From Lanius collurio (Eukaryota; Chordata; Aves; Passeriformes; Laniidae): DNA of 64,000 nucleotides. Numbering within the stretch: the first letter of the stretch is position 1; each line of letters opens with the position of its first letter. Position numbers and translations under genes: made by a program. Of the stretch, positions 1-12,100 are shown piece by piece. A model generated the notes under the pieces. That model searched no databases. It saw only the letters and a program-made list of their open reading frames with translations, and had not been told where the DNA came from. The stretch lies in NCBI GenBank assembly GCA_020086605.1, contig JACBWW010000049.1:1779276-1843275 (forward strand), given 5' to 3'.

Positions 1-115
1 AGAGGAGAGGAGAGGAGAGGAGAGGAGAGGAGAGGAGAGGAGAGGAGAGGAGAGGAGAGGAGAGGAGAGGAGAGGAGAGGAGAGGAGAGGAGAGGAGAGG
101 AGAGGAGAGGAGAGG
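1..115. repeat. (AGAGG)n pentanucleotide microsatellite
   Basis: The first 115 bases are an almost perfect run of the five-base unit AGAGG, about 23 copies, all purine on the plus strand. The run begins at the window edge, so its true length is unknown. Such polypurine tracts can adopt triplex structures and change length quickly. Confidence 0.97.
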
Positions 116-1544
116 AATTGTTTGCATTTAAAGTTTTGGAAGACACTTTCTGTCTGGGTCTGTTATCTCAGACAAATAAAGCCCCTCAGGCACCTGCTGT
201 GAGGGGCTCCAGAGTCCCCATCACTGCAAGTTCTTCAGAACAAGACAGATAAATATCTCTGAAGTTGGTCCTGTTTGGAGCAGAGGCAGGGATGAAAGAT
301 CAATAGCCCTCAGTATTTTTGTACTGAACGTTTATCTTTCAGAACAAATCCACCTGTTGTTCTGTATGGAATGCTCATAGGGGTTTTTAAAGACTAATCA
401 GGGAAACTGGAAACTTGGTTCCTGGCTTTATTTTCCCCACCACAAACCCATTTTGTTTGCTTGCTTAATTGCATAAGAAGGCTCCTTGTGACTTGCCTCC
501 CTCAAGAACCATCTTCTAAAGTCTTGGGGATACCCAGTGTACACCAGTGAGGAGCTAAAGATCACCAGATAGCAGTATCCTGTTTTCTAGGACTACTGGC
601 AAAGCACTGCTGTAGGGTTTGTATCAGTCTATTGGACTGTTCTAATCAGGCAGCTTCATTGGCATCATCTAATGGAACCATTTCCAAATTACCATCAACC
701 TTTAGCTTTAAAGCCTTCCAACACACTCATTAAAGCCAGATAATTGCTAGTGGTGACCCCACAACTTATTGCCATCTGTTAGTCCTAGCAGGGTGTGTGG
801 GATATAAGCTGTGCAGTGGATTTGTTTCTAGTGCAGTGTCTCGATCTAGGGGAGCACCTGCCTGTTCTCAGCCTGGCTTGGGTGTTCAGTGAGGACAGAC
901 AGATGTCCTCTTCTAGAGCTGGCTGTCCCAGGGCACCAGGTTACCACACCTATTTACCCATCATTGCTTTTCTGGTGGAAGTAACTGCTACCGTTGACCT
1001 GCCAGCAACACAGCTCCTGTGAAAACACCCTCATTTGCCTCAAGCAGCATCAGCCAGGTTATTTCAGCACTGTGACCCAGTTCTCTGATCTCTGCAACTG
1101 ATTTTCCCCCTAAAGCAGGTGAGTGATCTCAGATACCACTCCACTGGCAGTGGTGGAAATATTCTCTCCCACTTAGGTGGGTTTGTAAAACAGTGTTGGG
1201 TTTTGGCTGACTTCCACAGAATGGAATATGCATTCATGGTAATTGGGATTGACAACAAAGTTGTTTCCTCACAGGGGAAAGATGTGGATGTTTCTGGAGA
1301 GAGATTCTTCCTATTCTAGGTGCAGTGGGTACAGATACACATGAAGAGTCTCATTCTTCCCACCCTACTGCATGGCAGAAGATGCCAAGTACAGGTAAAT
1401 AGTGACATTTTAGACACACTGGATTATCCCACATGACCTCCAGCAAGGCACAGGTATTCCATAGTTCCTGCACTGTATCTGTAAGGCCCACATGGGTGTC
1501 TCAGATACTACAGAGCCTCTCAGAGCTGATGAAATTTAGATAAC
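116..1544. other. Intergenic DNA, no gene seen
   Basis: I see no exon, RNA gene or clear repeat here. The short open frames have no family resemblance and no splice context. By gene order this lies inside the first intron of the minus-strand gene whose first exon is at 2315-2434 (probably ITIH5). Confidence 0.6.
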
Positions 1545-1631
1545 TGACTGATGGCCTAAGTGACCCAAAGTCACACATGGTATCCATTACAGACCTGACA
1601 GATGTGAGCACAGACCTGAAGCTCAAGCTTT
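1545..1631 (-). repeat. Possible MIR SINE fragment
   Basis: The stretch around 1545-1600 resembles the antisense MIR core (a TAAGTGAC block followed by AAAGTCACAC). It is short and eroded, so the call is weak. Confidence 0.35.
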
Positions 1632-1720
1632 TATAGAATCAGAGTGGTTTGGATAGGAAGGAACCTTAAAGATAATCTAGTTCTAGCCCCTCTGACATGG
1701 GCAGGGACACTTTCCACTCA
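1632..1720 (-). repeat. CR1 LINE 3'-end fragment
   Basis: An antisense CR1 3' end: it starts with a TAGAATCA motif, then GGAAGGAACCTTAAAGAT and a GGGCAGGGACACTTTCCACT block. Truncated at about 90 bp. Confidence 0.85.
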
Positions 1721-2039
1721 AAATGGATCACAACCTCTCAAACCATGATGTAAACTCTTGCTAACTTGCAAAAAGTTCATTGCTCTTCCAGCCTCATTTC
1801 CTCAGAAAACCTAAGCCATGCAATAACACAACAGCTGCCCCTCATAAAATATATTTTTTCTTTCATTGTCAAGAAGCGTTTCAGAAGCTGAATTTCATAT
1901 GATTTGTTTTATCCAGCACGAGTTAAAAATCAAGTACAGTAAGACCATAGGCAGAAAAAAATCTTTCCCCCGAGCTTGAAATAGTCGGAATTACTCAGAC
2001 TGGAGTGTGGCCAGGACACTGCCTTAACTCCCTTGTCCC

Positions 2040-2760
2040 TGTGGAACGCCTCGTTAGCACAGCCGTGGGGATGGATGTCACACCGAGCCCGTCCCGGGGC
2101 AGCAGCCCCATCACGGGAGGGCGATCCCCGGCTTAGCACCTCCAGCACAACCCCATGCTGCTTGTAGCACCTCCCACGGAGCTGAGCTGCAGGGACAGGT
2201 GGAATAAATGCATTTTTATCAGACTGCCCCGCATATCAACACTGCTGGCGAAGGGGGGGATGATCCAGCCGCATCCACCTGCTGCTCCCGAACAGCCACC
2301 GCCTCAAAACCTACCTGCTCGGCGATGCTGTAGTCGGCCAGCAGCTGCTCCTCCAGGTACCTGGCCATCAGCTCCGAGTCGGGCTGTCCCGCCGAGGGGG
2401 AGAAGCCCCAGCAGAGGCAGAGCCAGAGGATCATGGTGGAGGGCAGCGCCGGGGCTCCTGCCCCGCGGTGAGCGCAGAGCCCCGCTGCCGCCTGCGCTGC
2501 CGGCCCGCCTGCGGGAGCCTGACAGGACACACAGCGACCCACCCTCTCCTCCTCCTTCCCAGCTCGGGACCGGCCCCTTTTCCACGCAGGGCGGCCTCCC
2601 GTGCTGCAGGGAATCCTCGCAGGGCTCGCATCCCTCCGCGGGAGCCGCCGCCGCGCCCCTCGGGACTCCGCGCTCTTCATCGGCCCCCTCTTGTCCCCTG
2701 CAGGAGAGGGGCGATGCTGGGGGTCCCCGAGGTGCTGCCGCTTGTTATTTCGGCACCCAC
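2040..2760. promoter_or_regulatory. CpG island at the ITIH5-like first exon
   Basis: About 700 bp of GC-rich, CpG-rich sequence covers the minus-strand exon at 2315-2434 and its upstream side up to about 2760. The flanks are AT-rich. This is the expected promoter and 5' UTR position for a minus-strand gene; I could not fix a transcription start. Confidence 0.75.
2315..2434 (-). CDS. ITIH5: First coding exon of a secreted protein, probably ITIH5
   Basis: Read on the minus strand, an ATG at 2434-2432 in good Kozak context (CCACC before it) opens 40 codons ending at a consensus donor (GAGCAG then GTAGGT) at 2314. The product begins with a short hydrophobic signal peptide (MILWLCLCWGFSPSAG) followed by a charged stretch rich in Glu and Leu, ending in phase 0. 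Identity rests on synteny: in other vertebrates ITIH5 lies head-to-head beside ITIH2. There is also a loose match to the ITIH5 leader, which has the same leucine/cysteine-rich core. ITIH5 is an inter-alpha-trypsin inhibitor heavy chain that is secreted and stabilises hyaluronan matrix. The rest of the gene lies left of the window. The ORF is certain as an exon-like unit; the gene name is an inference. Confidence 0.55.
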
Positions 2761-2899
2761 CGCCCCTCTCAGCGAGGGGAATGCTGAGGGGTCGTTTCCT
2801 ACACCTGGCTGGTGCCGAGGAAGGGCCGGGATGGTACCCAGTGTCTCCTTCCCATGCCTTTAGGGAGCCCAGGAGGTGCTGCAAGGTTGGGGCTTTCCT

Positions 2900-5692
2900 A
2901 AGGGGTGGTAAAACCCTCTGCTTCCACCCTCTGTGAAGGGAAAGCTTCTCTTACTCCCCATCTGGAGAGCCCTGGCTGGTTTAGGAAAGGTGCCCCTAGG
3001 GCAGGGCAGGGCAGGGCTCCCTCCTCACCCTCACCTTGGCAGGTGCCCCGCCCGCAAAGGTGGCCAAGACACGTAATTCCACCCCCCTCTTGCCATCCTG
3101 ACTGTGTTTCTCAGCTGGACAAAGCTGGGGTGACCTTTGCTCTTCCCTCCATTTCCCAGGGGCAGAGCCCTCTCCTGCCAGACCAGTCCTGGGCGAAGGT
3201 GGACACTTGTGGGACAGGCTGGATTCTGCCTGGCAGCTGCCAGGAACGTCCCTGGGGGCACGGCACTGCCAGCTGGCACCGACCCGGCCGGTCTCACCCC
3301 CAGGCATTCGGGAGCTCTACCTGCAGTGCTCACCTCAAATCAGGCGTATTTGCTACTCTGTTTTTCTATGCCGGCAGTAACTTCTCAAATCTAGCAGACC
3401 CAAACTTCCTCCTTTTTGTTTTGTTTTGGTTTTTCGGTTGGGTTTTGATTTTTTATTTTTTTTTGGTTGTTTTGGGGGGAGGGGGGTGTTTTGTTTTGGC
3501 AGATGCTCTCTGCTGCATGCACAAACCTGACATGGTTTAAACCACTGTATTTTCTTTTTCCTTTCCAGCTTTGGGTCACCAGGGATTGGAGCTGTTTTGG
3601 TTCATCTCCCATCCATGGCAGTAACAGTCCAGTGAGTGGCTCAGTGTCTCTCTGGCCTTGCTGAAGGTTTGTGCCCTCCAAATCTCACATATGTTTTTGA
3701 GAAGCTCCCCTTTCAGAGGGGAAGAGAGCAGCTGGAAATGGTCAGCACCTTTGGAGCTCTTTGTTAGCAAATTGATGGCTCAGATTTAGGCTGAGGTGAC
3801 ACCATGTTCACACACGAGCCCCTGCTGGCAATGCTGGCAATGAGGGAAGGAATCAAAAACCTGTCCAGTCCTTTTCCTGATGGAACCACTGGCAAGTCCA
3901 AAGGCTGCTGTAGTGGCCACATCCTCAGTGGGAGCTGCAGAACTGGGCAGCACCACAGGGAATGATGAAAGACTGATGTGGATGGAGAAGAGCAGATGCC
4001 GGCAGAAAGCTGGAGGGAGGATGGGACAGGATGTTTCAGGCCCCCAGAGACACCCCTCAGATGGTTCCTCTACTGATTTGACCCCTGCCAGAAGACAGTT
4101 GAGGCATTTTCTTCAGCTCTTCACCATCTCAAAGTGCAGAAGAAGAAGTCTCAACCACCCATTTGGGAATCAGTGAAGACTTAAAGCCATGGTTCAGGCT
4201 GAGGTCTGATTTAAGGACACACACACACACAAAAAATGGTTTTAAATATTTTTAATCCGTTTCCAGTTAGTTTCAGGTCCTACATGTCTTGCCTAGCTCA
4301 AACAGAGAAGTGCATGGAAGCAGCATCAGAAACAGGACTGCAGCCTCTTGTGCCCTTACTACTGGCATGAGGATGGTCTCAGCCTGCTCTATGTTTCACT
4401 ACCCTGGTGACTCAGATGTGTAAAAGTCTTGCAGTGTAGGCTTAGAAATGCTGAAAACAGTCATTCAAGCCAATGCATATAGCATGATTTTCCTCCTGTT
4501 CTGGAAAACCTAAAGAGAATCAAGACAGTTGTGTAAAAGCAAGTCAAAAGTAGCCTGCTAAACCAAGGGGTAACAGTAGTCTGTGGTCAGGAAGGGGAGA
4601 TATTTGCCACTTTGAAATAACCATTGCACAGTCAAGAGGCTTTTGGAATACCCTCCAAATCTCACCCACTGCAGCATTTGGCCACTGCTTCTCCCACTGC
4701 CCAGGGGAGGATCTGATGGCCAGGGTGTATCAGTGAGACTACAAAGGTGCAGCAGTACAGCTGAGCCTAAGCACACCTGGGGAAAGGAGGAGATTCAAGC
4801 CAGAACAGGATCCTCGAGCAGGTACAGGATAACCAACGGGCATGAGAGAGAGAGCTGGGAAAAGCACTGCCCTTCCTAAAAGGATTAGGAACAGCCAGCT
4901 CTGCTTATGCTCCCCTCAGCAAGGGCACGTAAGGACACAGCACGTGGGTAAACCAAGGTGTGTTTAGGCTTGCAGTTAGGCTTGCTGAGTGAACACTGAG
5001 CCTGGGGTCTTGATTGTTCACATTATCCCCTCTTAGCCCTCCTGGAGCACAGCCTCCTGGTTTGGGGTGTGAACATGGCAGGCACTGTTCCGGGGATGCC
5101 GCTGGAGTCCAAGACAAGCAGTTACTCAGGTGTGTTCACATCAGACATGTTCGATGCTGATTTTTGCAGACTTAGCAAGATGAGCAGCTGTTCTTTGCAT
5201 GGGGGCTCAGCAAATTAAATTTCCTGGTGTGCCTGCAGCCAGCATGAGCAGAGACACCAGAGAGAAAGAGAGGCATGATCCAACAGCTGTGCTTTCACAC
5301 ACATTTCACCTGGAGGAGATCATCTTCTATCAAGGAGTCTCTCTGTGTTGACACACTAACATGGGCACCTTGGTAACCTTATGCAGGGTTAAATGCCCAA
5401 CCAGCAGTGTCTGAAGCAGCAACTAAATCTATCCAAAGCAGCAACAAACTGTACCATTTAGTGGCATTCAAAGCCAGCAATTGGATCAAGGAATTGGCAA
5501 GAGTCCCAAAGGGTTACACAGGTGCAGTCATAGACAAATGTCCAGAGGTAAAATTAATTACCATGAAGTTCAGGGAATTGCATTCCATATCTTCCTTCAG
5601 GCCTTAATCTAAGCAATCTCCTCTGAAACATCTGGATGGGACCTGCTGGTCCCCAGTTCTGACACTATTGAGAGGTGCCTGTGTTCCTGGAA
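2900..5692. other. Intergenic between ITIH5-like exon and ITIH2, no gene seen
   Basis: Short ORFs here look random. A T/G-rich low-complexity run (3412-3500) and a small CA repeat (4218-4235) are the only structures I can name. No splice-consistent coding exon was found. Confidence 0.6.
3412..3500. repeat. T/G-rich low-complexity tract
   Basis: A run built of TTTTG, TTTTTT and GGGGGG blocks on the plus strand, ending in a G-rich segment. Confidence 0.8.
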
Positions 5693-6230
5693 GAATTACA
5701 GAATGGTTTGGGTTGGAGGGGACAGTAAAGATCATCTAGTTCCAAACCCCTGCTATAAACAGGGCTGCTACCAGGTTGCTCCAGCCTGAACTTGCTCACT
5801 TCCTTTGGGGCATCCACAACTTCTCTGGGTAACCTGTTCCAGTGCCTCACTACCATCTGCATAAACAATTTCTTCCTAATATCCAATCTAAACCTCTCCT
5901 CTTTTAGTTTAAAACTGTTACCCCTTGTCCTGTCACTAAATGCCCAGGTAAAAGGTCAGTCTCCCTCTTTTTTATAAGCTCCCTGTGAGTACTGGAAGAG
6001 TGCAATAAGGTGTCTCCAGAGCCTTTTCTTCTCCAGGCTGAACACCCCCAGCTCTCCCAGCCAGTCTCCATAGCAGAAGTGCTGTAGCCCTCAGAGCATC
6101 TTTGTGTTCTCCTCTGGACTTGCTCCAACAGATCCACATTTCTGTCATGTTGAGGACTGCAAACCTGGATGCAGCACCCCAGGTAGGGTTCCATGAGGGC
6201 AGAGAAGAGTAGAAGGGTATTATCTGGGGT
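5693..6230 (-). repeat. CR1 LINE fragment, long
   Basis: Antisense CR1 3' region of about 540 bp. It runs from the 3' terminus (TTACAGAATGGTTTGGGTTG) through the TTCTTCCTAATATCCAATCT block to the CTGGATGCAGCACCCCAGGT block. Several ORFs here are translations of this repeat, not genes. Confidence 0.92.
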
Positions 6231-6965
6231 CCCAGTGGCTGCTGATCTCCCTGTTGCCATTAGCTGTGTGCACCATGGGCCAGCAGAGCATTTCAAATCT
6301 CCCAAATCTGGCATTATTGTGATGAATATCACCTGAAGTCTCTGCCAAAGGGCCTTGGTGCTGGGCATGTCTGACTGTGTCTGGGGGACTGCTGCATGTT
6401 TATATATCCTTTCCCAGAATGGCTGGTGTGTGATGGGATTAATGTCAGGGCAGTCACACCAAGTCTGTTGTCTTGCAGGTACACCCTGTTCTCACCTGGA
6501 TCACTGGAAATTTCCAGATATGAAATTCAATATGGTAAGAAGAAGCTGTCTATCTCATCAGACACAGAAACTGAGACACTTCTCCCTGGGTGCAAGCCAC
6601 ACTAGCAGAATTTAATTATTCCTAGGGACAGGCTCTGCACAGCACTAATTCCAAGTGGTTCAGAGAGGACAGTGCATGAAAACTTCCTTCCAGAGGAATC
6701 CCAGCCTTGAGAGGACAGCTCACGGAACAGCCCAATGGACACATAGCACAAAACATCCTGATGAGCTCCTGTCCTCCTCATGAAACTCTGGGGAGGTTCA
6801 CCTAAACTGGTGGTAGGGCTCTGGGCATCCTCAGCGCTTGTTCCTTCCGTGTATTGCCTGCAGCTCCTTGAGAGGTTTCAGCGTTTTGGGCTCTTTTGAA
6901 CAGAATATTTGAGCAGTTTGTGCCATCTAGTGGTCGCACTGATTTCCCAATCTTATTACTTTTAC

Positions 6966-6966
<1 letters not shown>

Positions 6967-7002
<36 letters not shown>
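6967..7002. repeat. Poly(A) tract of 36 A
   Basis: An uninterrupted run of 36 adenines. CR1 elements do not end in poly(A), so it is not a CR1 tail. No obvious retrocopy was recognised upstream. Confidence 0.97.
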
Positions 7003-7003
<1 letters not shown>

Positions 7004-7397
7004 CCACATTTAATGGTTGTGAGAGGACTGAAATAAGGGGTTACAAACTTGTTTTTTAAAATAAACTTTGTTCTAAAGGGACTTTTTAATCTCTTCAGAG
7101 CAACAGTGATTCTCTTCTTGGTCCAGGGGCACAGATAACTCCAGAACAGCCTTAAATTTCTGATGAGAAAGGACTGGTCACCCTGAACTAGGGGCACACG
7201 TGAACAAAAATCAGTTTATACACAAAATTCAAATCAAGTAGGTGCCATCAACACAGCAAAGACTGGCTGTCCTGTCCTGTTGCTCTTGCAGGAAAAGCTT
7301 TGTCAGAGCCATAGGTTTGATCCCACCTGTGCAGGGTTTTCCCAAGACCACTGTGAGGTTGTTAGCTTAAATACTGCCAGATTTTATCAAATAATGG

Positions 7398-7921
7398 GAT
7401 CAGAAGGACAGGGCAGTGACCATCCCCCTGAATTGTCAGTGGAGAGGCCACAGCTTGAATGCTGTGTTCAGTTTTGGGCCCCTCACTACAAGAAGGGGAT
7501 TGATGCACTGGTCCAGAGAAGGGAACAGAACAGGGGAAGGGTGTGGGCACCATAAGGGAGCTGGGGGGGCTCAGCCTGGAGAAAAGGAGGCTCAGAGGTG
7601 AAGTTGTCACTCTCTACAACCCTGACAGGAGGGTGCAGCCAGGCAAGGGGCAATCTCTGCTCCTGGGTAACCAGCAATAGGATGAAAGGAAATGGCCTCA
7701 AGTTGCACCAGGGGAGGTCTAGGTTGTACATTAGGGAAAATTTCTTCACCCAAAATGGTGTTAAGCACTGGAGAAGGCTTCTCAGGGCAGTGGTGTGATC
7801 ATCATCCCTGGAAGTATTCAGAAAACATGTGGATGTGGAACTTGAGGACCACTTGGCAGTGCTGGGTTACTGGTTGGACTAGATGGCCTTGAAGGTTCCA
7901 ACCTAAATAATTCTATGATTA
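7398..7921 (+). repeat. CR1 LINE fragment, sense
   Basis: Sense CR1 of about 520 bp. It begins near the GGGCAGTGACC block, includes TCAGTTTTGGGCCCCTCAC and GTCCAGAGAAGGG motifs, and ends at the typical ATTCTATGATT terminus. Confidence 0.93.
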
Positions 7922-8154
7922 TTGAAAAACCCTGCTCCCATCCTCTCTGTTCTCCTCCTGTTCACTCCCCTCCTCCAAACACATCACTTTTCCCACCCCT
8001 TTTACCTGGCAGAGAGCTGAAAGGCCACTATTCTGCTGGCATTCCTTGTGAACTTCTGGGTGTAAGTTCAGGGCTCAGACTGAGAAACAGACTGTGGAAA
8101 AGATGGGGAAAGGATGAGTAACAGCAGACTTGTGCCACAGAAATCTTTTACTGA

Positions 8155-8315
8155 AACATTGAAGTGTAACATAACATAGGGGAAGATAGCAGAATATTAT
8201 TAGTATTGTATGGTGAATATCATATAATACAATATAATAGACAAGAAAATGTAATGTCCTGTAATGTACTATAATGGGATCCAATCTAATCTAACATAAT
8301 ATATAATTTTATCTG
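8155..8315. repeat. AT-rich degenerate TAATA-type repeat
   Basis: About 160 bp made of recurring ATAAT, TAATG and ACATA words, probably a decayed short tandem repeat. No coding signal. Confidence 0.6.
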
Positions 8316-8989
8316 CTGTTTTGTCCCAGATTTCACATGGGAATTCTGTCATTTGCATTGAAGCTGCTCAGATGTCTCAAAAAATCCTTCCTTTGTGGAA
8401 GAGTGGAAGGGATACTCCAGCAACTTTTGCCAAAAGGTGTCTTCCTCCCTTCTTTTCCCCTTTTGCTTTGCTGTCTTACTTTATCTCATCACCTCTAGTA
8501 CCCAAAGGAGTACCTGGGGAGGCCAAAAAACTGTTTCAAAAGCACTCAGGGTCCATAGAACGTGCATCTGAAAATATCATCAGATGTTCTCATGGGACTA
8601 GTTTTGGAAAATTGGAACTACTCCACCATCAGCTATGATCCTTTCCCAGCAGAAGAGAGAAAAGGGTATTTGTGTGGGTCAGGATCCAACCCCAAGGTCT
8701 CTTCCAGCCCCTGTGGGTTGGTTGGGTGCTCAGGCCCTTGGAGAAGCCCAAGGCTGCTGCCTCCATCGTGCTGAGAACCAAACTTCACCTCATTTGCTAT
8801 AAACAGACAAACAGGGAGTGAGTTCTTGCTGAGATCTTTTGAAGTTTTTGGATACTGCAAGCTCTGTGCCTAGCAGGAAATTAGTCAAACATCACGGGAA
8901 GCTACAAAAGCAAGGAGTGAGCCTATCCAAGCCAGGGCTGTTATCGAGGGCAGAGGCAAGTGAAGACACTATTTGGATAACCCTTGCTC

Positions 8990-9179
8990 AGGCACCACAG
9001 CTCAGACTTGCGTTGCAAGGCAAATATTTACCTACGGCCTAAACAAAGTCAGCATTTCAGAACTTTGCTCAAAATGCTGCACAAACCTGGGCTGTTTCCT
9101 TGAACTTGTCTCAGAGAAGAGAAGGACTTGTGTCTGTACCCGTGCAGGCTGTTCTCAGGAGGAAGCAAGTGGGAAGAAA
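8990..9179 (+). promoter_or_regulatory. Candidate ITIH2 promoter / 5' UTR
   Basis: The 190 bp before the ITIH2 start codon contain a FOXA-like TATTTAC (9025-9031), a CAAAGTCA (9044-9051) and a GAACTTTGCTC (9060-9070). The last two resemble HNF4 half-sites on opposite strands. ITIH2 is mainly made in liver, so a FOXA/HNF4 cluster would make sense. A TATAAA also occurs at 8798-8803. The transcription start is not determined. Confidence 0.35.
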
Positions 9180-12100
9180 ATGAGATATCTGAGCAGCTTC
9201 CTGGGTTTGTTCCTCGTTTGTGGAGTCGGAGGCTTTGATCTTGTCATCGACGACATCCCAGATGTGAGTATTTGGAGGCAGGACCCAGGTCTCCCTTGTT
9301 TGCTGAAGTCCATACAGAAGCTGCAGTGGGAGCAGAATTGGGTCACTACTTCACAGTTCTCTTCTACTTTTAACTGTAAATATTCTGATAATTGGTCTTC
9401 ATCTGTCATTTTTAGTGCTGTTTTTTTAATATTACTAAAGTGGGGATCATTTCAGAACAATGTCAATTTTCTTTTCAAGCTGGTTTTATATTTTCACTTT
9501 AGTGTTGCCTTTTCTGGTGTGGTTTTAAACTTTAAACATTCAAGTGGGCTTCTACACTCAGATCTTCAGCATGTTTTATACCCTGTTTCCATGGAACATG
9601 CAGAAACAGGACACCTAGACATCTTAGTGGATGGAGTCTCCTGTGTGGGACACTATGAAATTCAACAAAGCTTTGCATGGAATTGGGTTTTTGTTAACAG
9701 GAATTCAAATATGGAGTGAATATCCTACTGACTTTACATTTGTCAGCAGAGGGATAAGATAATTTATAAGAGACTCTAATTTCTTGGGATAATGATGAAG
9801 TTATAGCTTTGATTCTGAAACTGAGTCTAAATTTAAACCCCCAGGCTCAGGTGAACTTAGATTTGGTGTCTACACCCATTTCCACATTGTAGTTTTGAAA
9901 TATTTCTGTGAAGTCAGCAGGGATGACATGAGGCTTTCTTTTCCTTTGCAGAACTAATAAAAATCTTCAGTGAGCTGGGATATCCCATTTTTCTTTATAT
10001 TTACAGCCATTTTCTTGACTCAATGAGATTTTAAAAGTGGGTTTGTAATTCCCAGGAAAAGTATTCCAGACCTGTGGTTCTTTCTAATTGTAGATGTCTT
10101 ATCAATTTAACATCAATGTGCTTGAACAATTTAAATTCATTTTGTGCAAACCTTTGTATGTATGCTATCACATAAATTGGAAAGGAACTCATGCACTTAA
10201 ACTTCTTTATTGCCATAAATAAAACTCATAACAAAATTTAATTAGGAGTATTGCTGTGGTGTGACCCACACTTTTAAATGAATCAATGCAGCTTTGCTCT
10301 TTGAAAAGACCTGATGTTCTTTTGCTGCTAGTGGGAAGAATTTAGTTCTCAGGTATATTGGTATAAAACCAGAGACAATTTCTACTGGTTTGAGCAGAAA
10401 TTCTCTGAACTTGCTGGTTTGAGTGAGATCAGTGTCTGAAATGCTGTAGTCTCCATGGCTAGACCCATCCTGATGATAATCATCTGCCTCTTGCTCTTTG
10501 TGGTCATTTCATGTTAAATATTACTCCTTGTTTCAGAAGGAAAGGCTGTAAAATGATGGCAAAGGTCATGATCTTATAGGGGTTTATAGAACTGGTTGGC
10601 CACTGAGGGAAACTGCATGTGTGGAGATTTTGGTCTGAGATGGTTTGTGCTTTTGCTCCCCATTTGCATTCAGGAGAGGTAAATTCCCTTTAGAACTCTC
10701 CTGTAAAGTGCTAATCAATAATAAATCAAACGTTAAATCAAACAGTAAGGCAGCAGCAACACTTTCTTTCTTCTTCTCTCTCCTCTAGGAAGTGGAAAAC
10801 CTGATTGATTTAGAAATTGATGGATTTCCCTCAAGCTCCAAGGCGAGAAATGGCAGGTACCAGGTACAGTACCAGAAATGCCTCAAGGAGGAGGGAAGGA
10901 GAATGCCTGGGAGCTCTCTCTGGGTGTCTTGTTCCAGTCCCAGGGCTGTGAGTGTGCAGTCAGGTGGGCCTAGCTGGTCTGTACAGGCAAGGAGACTTCC
11001 ACATCTGTGGCTGGGACAAGAACTGCTGCTCTCCCTTAAGCACAGCAAGGCTTTGTTCTGTATCTCTGCTCCTGGGGTGGTAAACAGTGGAGATGCTTCT
11101 CTAACTTCATGTGTGGGCAAAGTCCCCTTGATACTGGTCAGGCTTTTCCATGAGAAAATGGAGAAGACTTCAGACACTGGCAAGTGTAGGCTGAAAACTT
11201 TCAGGCCATTCACCCATGTTTAACTCTGGTCAAAGAGTGACACTCAGTGATGAGCTGGTGGCATCTGAGATCTGGGAAGAAAATTTGTTTCCAGCTCACT
11301 GATGGGTTGCAGGTTATTTTAGTCTGTTGGCTTGGGAAATAGAAACATTTAGAGCAGCATTGCAAGAGTTTTTCTGTGTTTTAAACAGTAGCAATTAATG
11401 ATAATACTCGTTAAATCAGTTGTTTGAATATGTTAATTTTTCATTACACTGCATGGAAGAAATAATGATCAGAGTGGACCTTGTCCTCCACCAAGCCCTG
11501 GTGCTGCTTTTCTTGAGCTAGTTCAGTGTAGTGAAAATGGAAGATCCTCTTGAGTAATGTTGGATTTCCCAGCATCTTTGAAATTACACACAGGCAAACC
11601 TGTTTTTTTTTTTATCCTAAGGCTTTGGATGGAACTTATTGATACCCAAAGCCTGCATAACAGTGGAAGAAAATGGCAGATTTTAGCATGAGTATGAATC
11701 AAGCCTGCTTACATTTGCCAGTCCAGTATTCAAATAATTTAATAATGATCTAAGCATGATTATGAAATCCCCCCTTGTTGCACTTCTTTGGGGCATCATT
11801 TCTTTCCAACCTGTCTGTATCAGTGCCATCCATATGTGTTATGCTGCCTTCGGTCCCAAAATTTCAGGATACATAAAGGCATAGACATGTGCATGCAGCA
11901 ATTTGCAATTCTACCACTGGTTTCATTATACCAGTTATTGCTTTTATTCCCTTACATTATTTCCCATCCTTTACCTATCAAATGAATCTTTGCAAACCAG
12001 TAGAACTAACATCTCAGCTACTCTTTCATTAGCTGAGTCACAGTAAAATATAACCAATGAGGGTAAACTGAACTGTGCAAATCATCTTGAGACAGCAGCT

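Noticed and set aside
2155..2936. Long ORFs on both strands across the first CpG island
   Set aside because: Low stop frequency caused by GC-rich sequence. Only the 40-codon minus-strand exon with a signal peptide and consensus donor is supported.
5904..6368. 154-codon minus-strand ORF
   Set aside because: It is a translation of a CR1 fragment in the coding direction of the LINE, truncated and without a gene context.
6802..7197. 131-codon minus-strand ORF with a run of 12 Phe
   Set aside because: The Phe run is the 36-base poly(A) tract read in reverse, and the flanks show no family resemblance.
8640..8760. Possible CR1 fragment around GGATCCAACCCCAAGGTCTC
   Set aside because: Similarity is limited to a few short words, too weak to call.
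8973..9719. 248-codon ORF reading through ITIH2 exon 1
   Set aside because: The 5' part precedes the signal-peptide methionine at 9180 and the 3' part is intron after the donor at 9264.
9570..10788. Coding content in ITIH2 intron 1
   Set aside because: No splice-consistent exon was found, and exon 1 (28 codons, phase 0) joins exon 2 at 10789 in frame without one.
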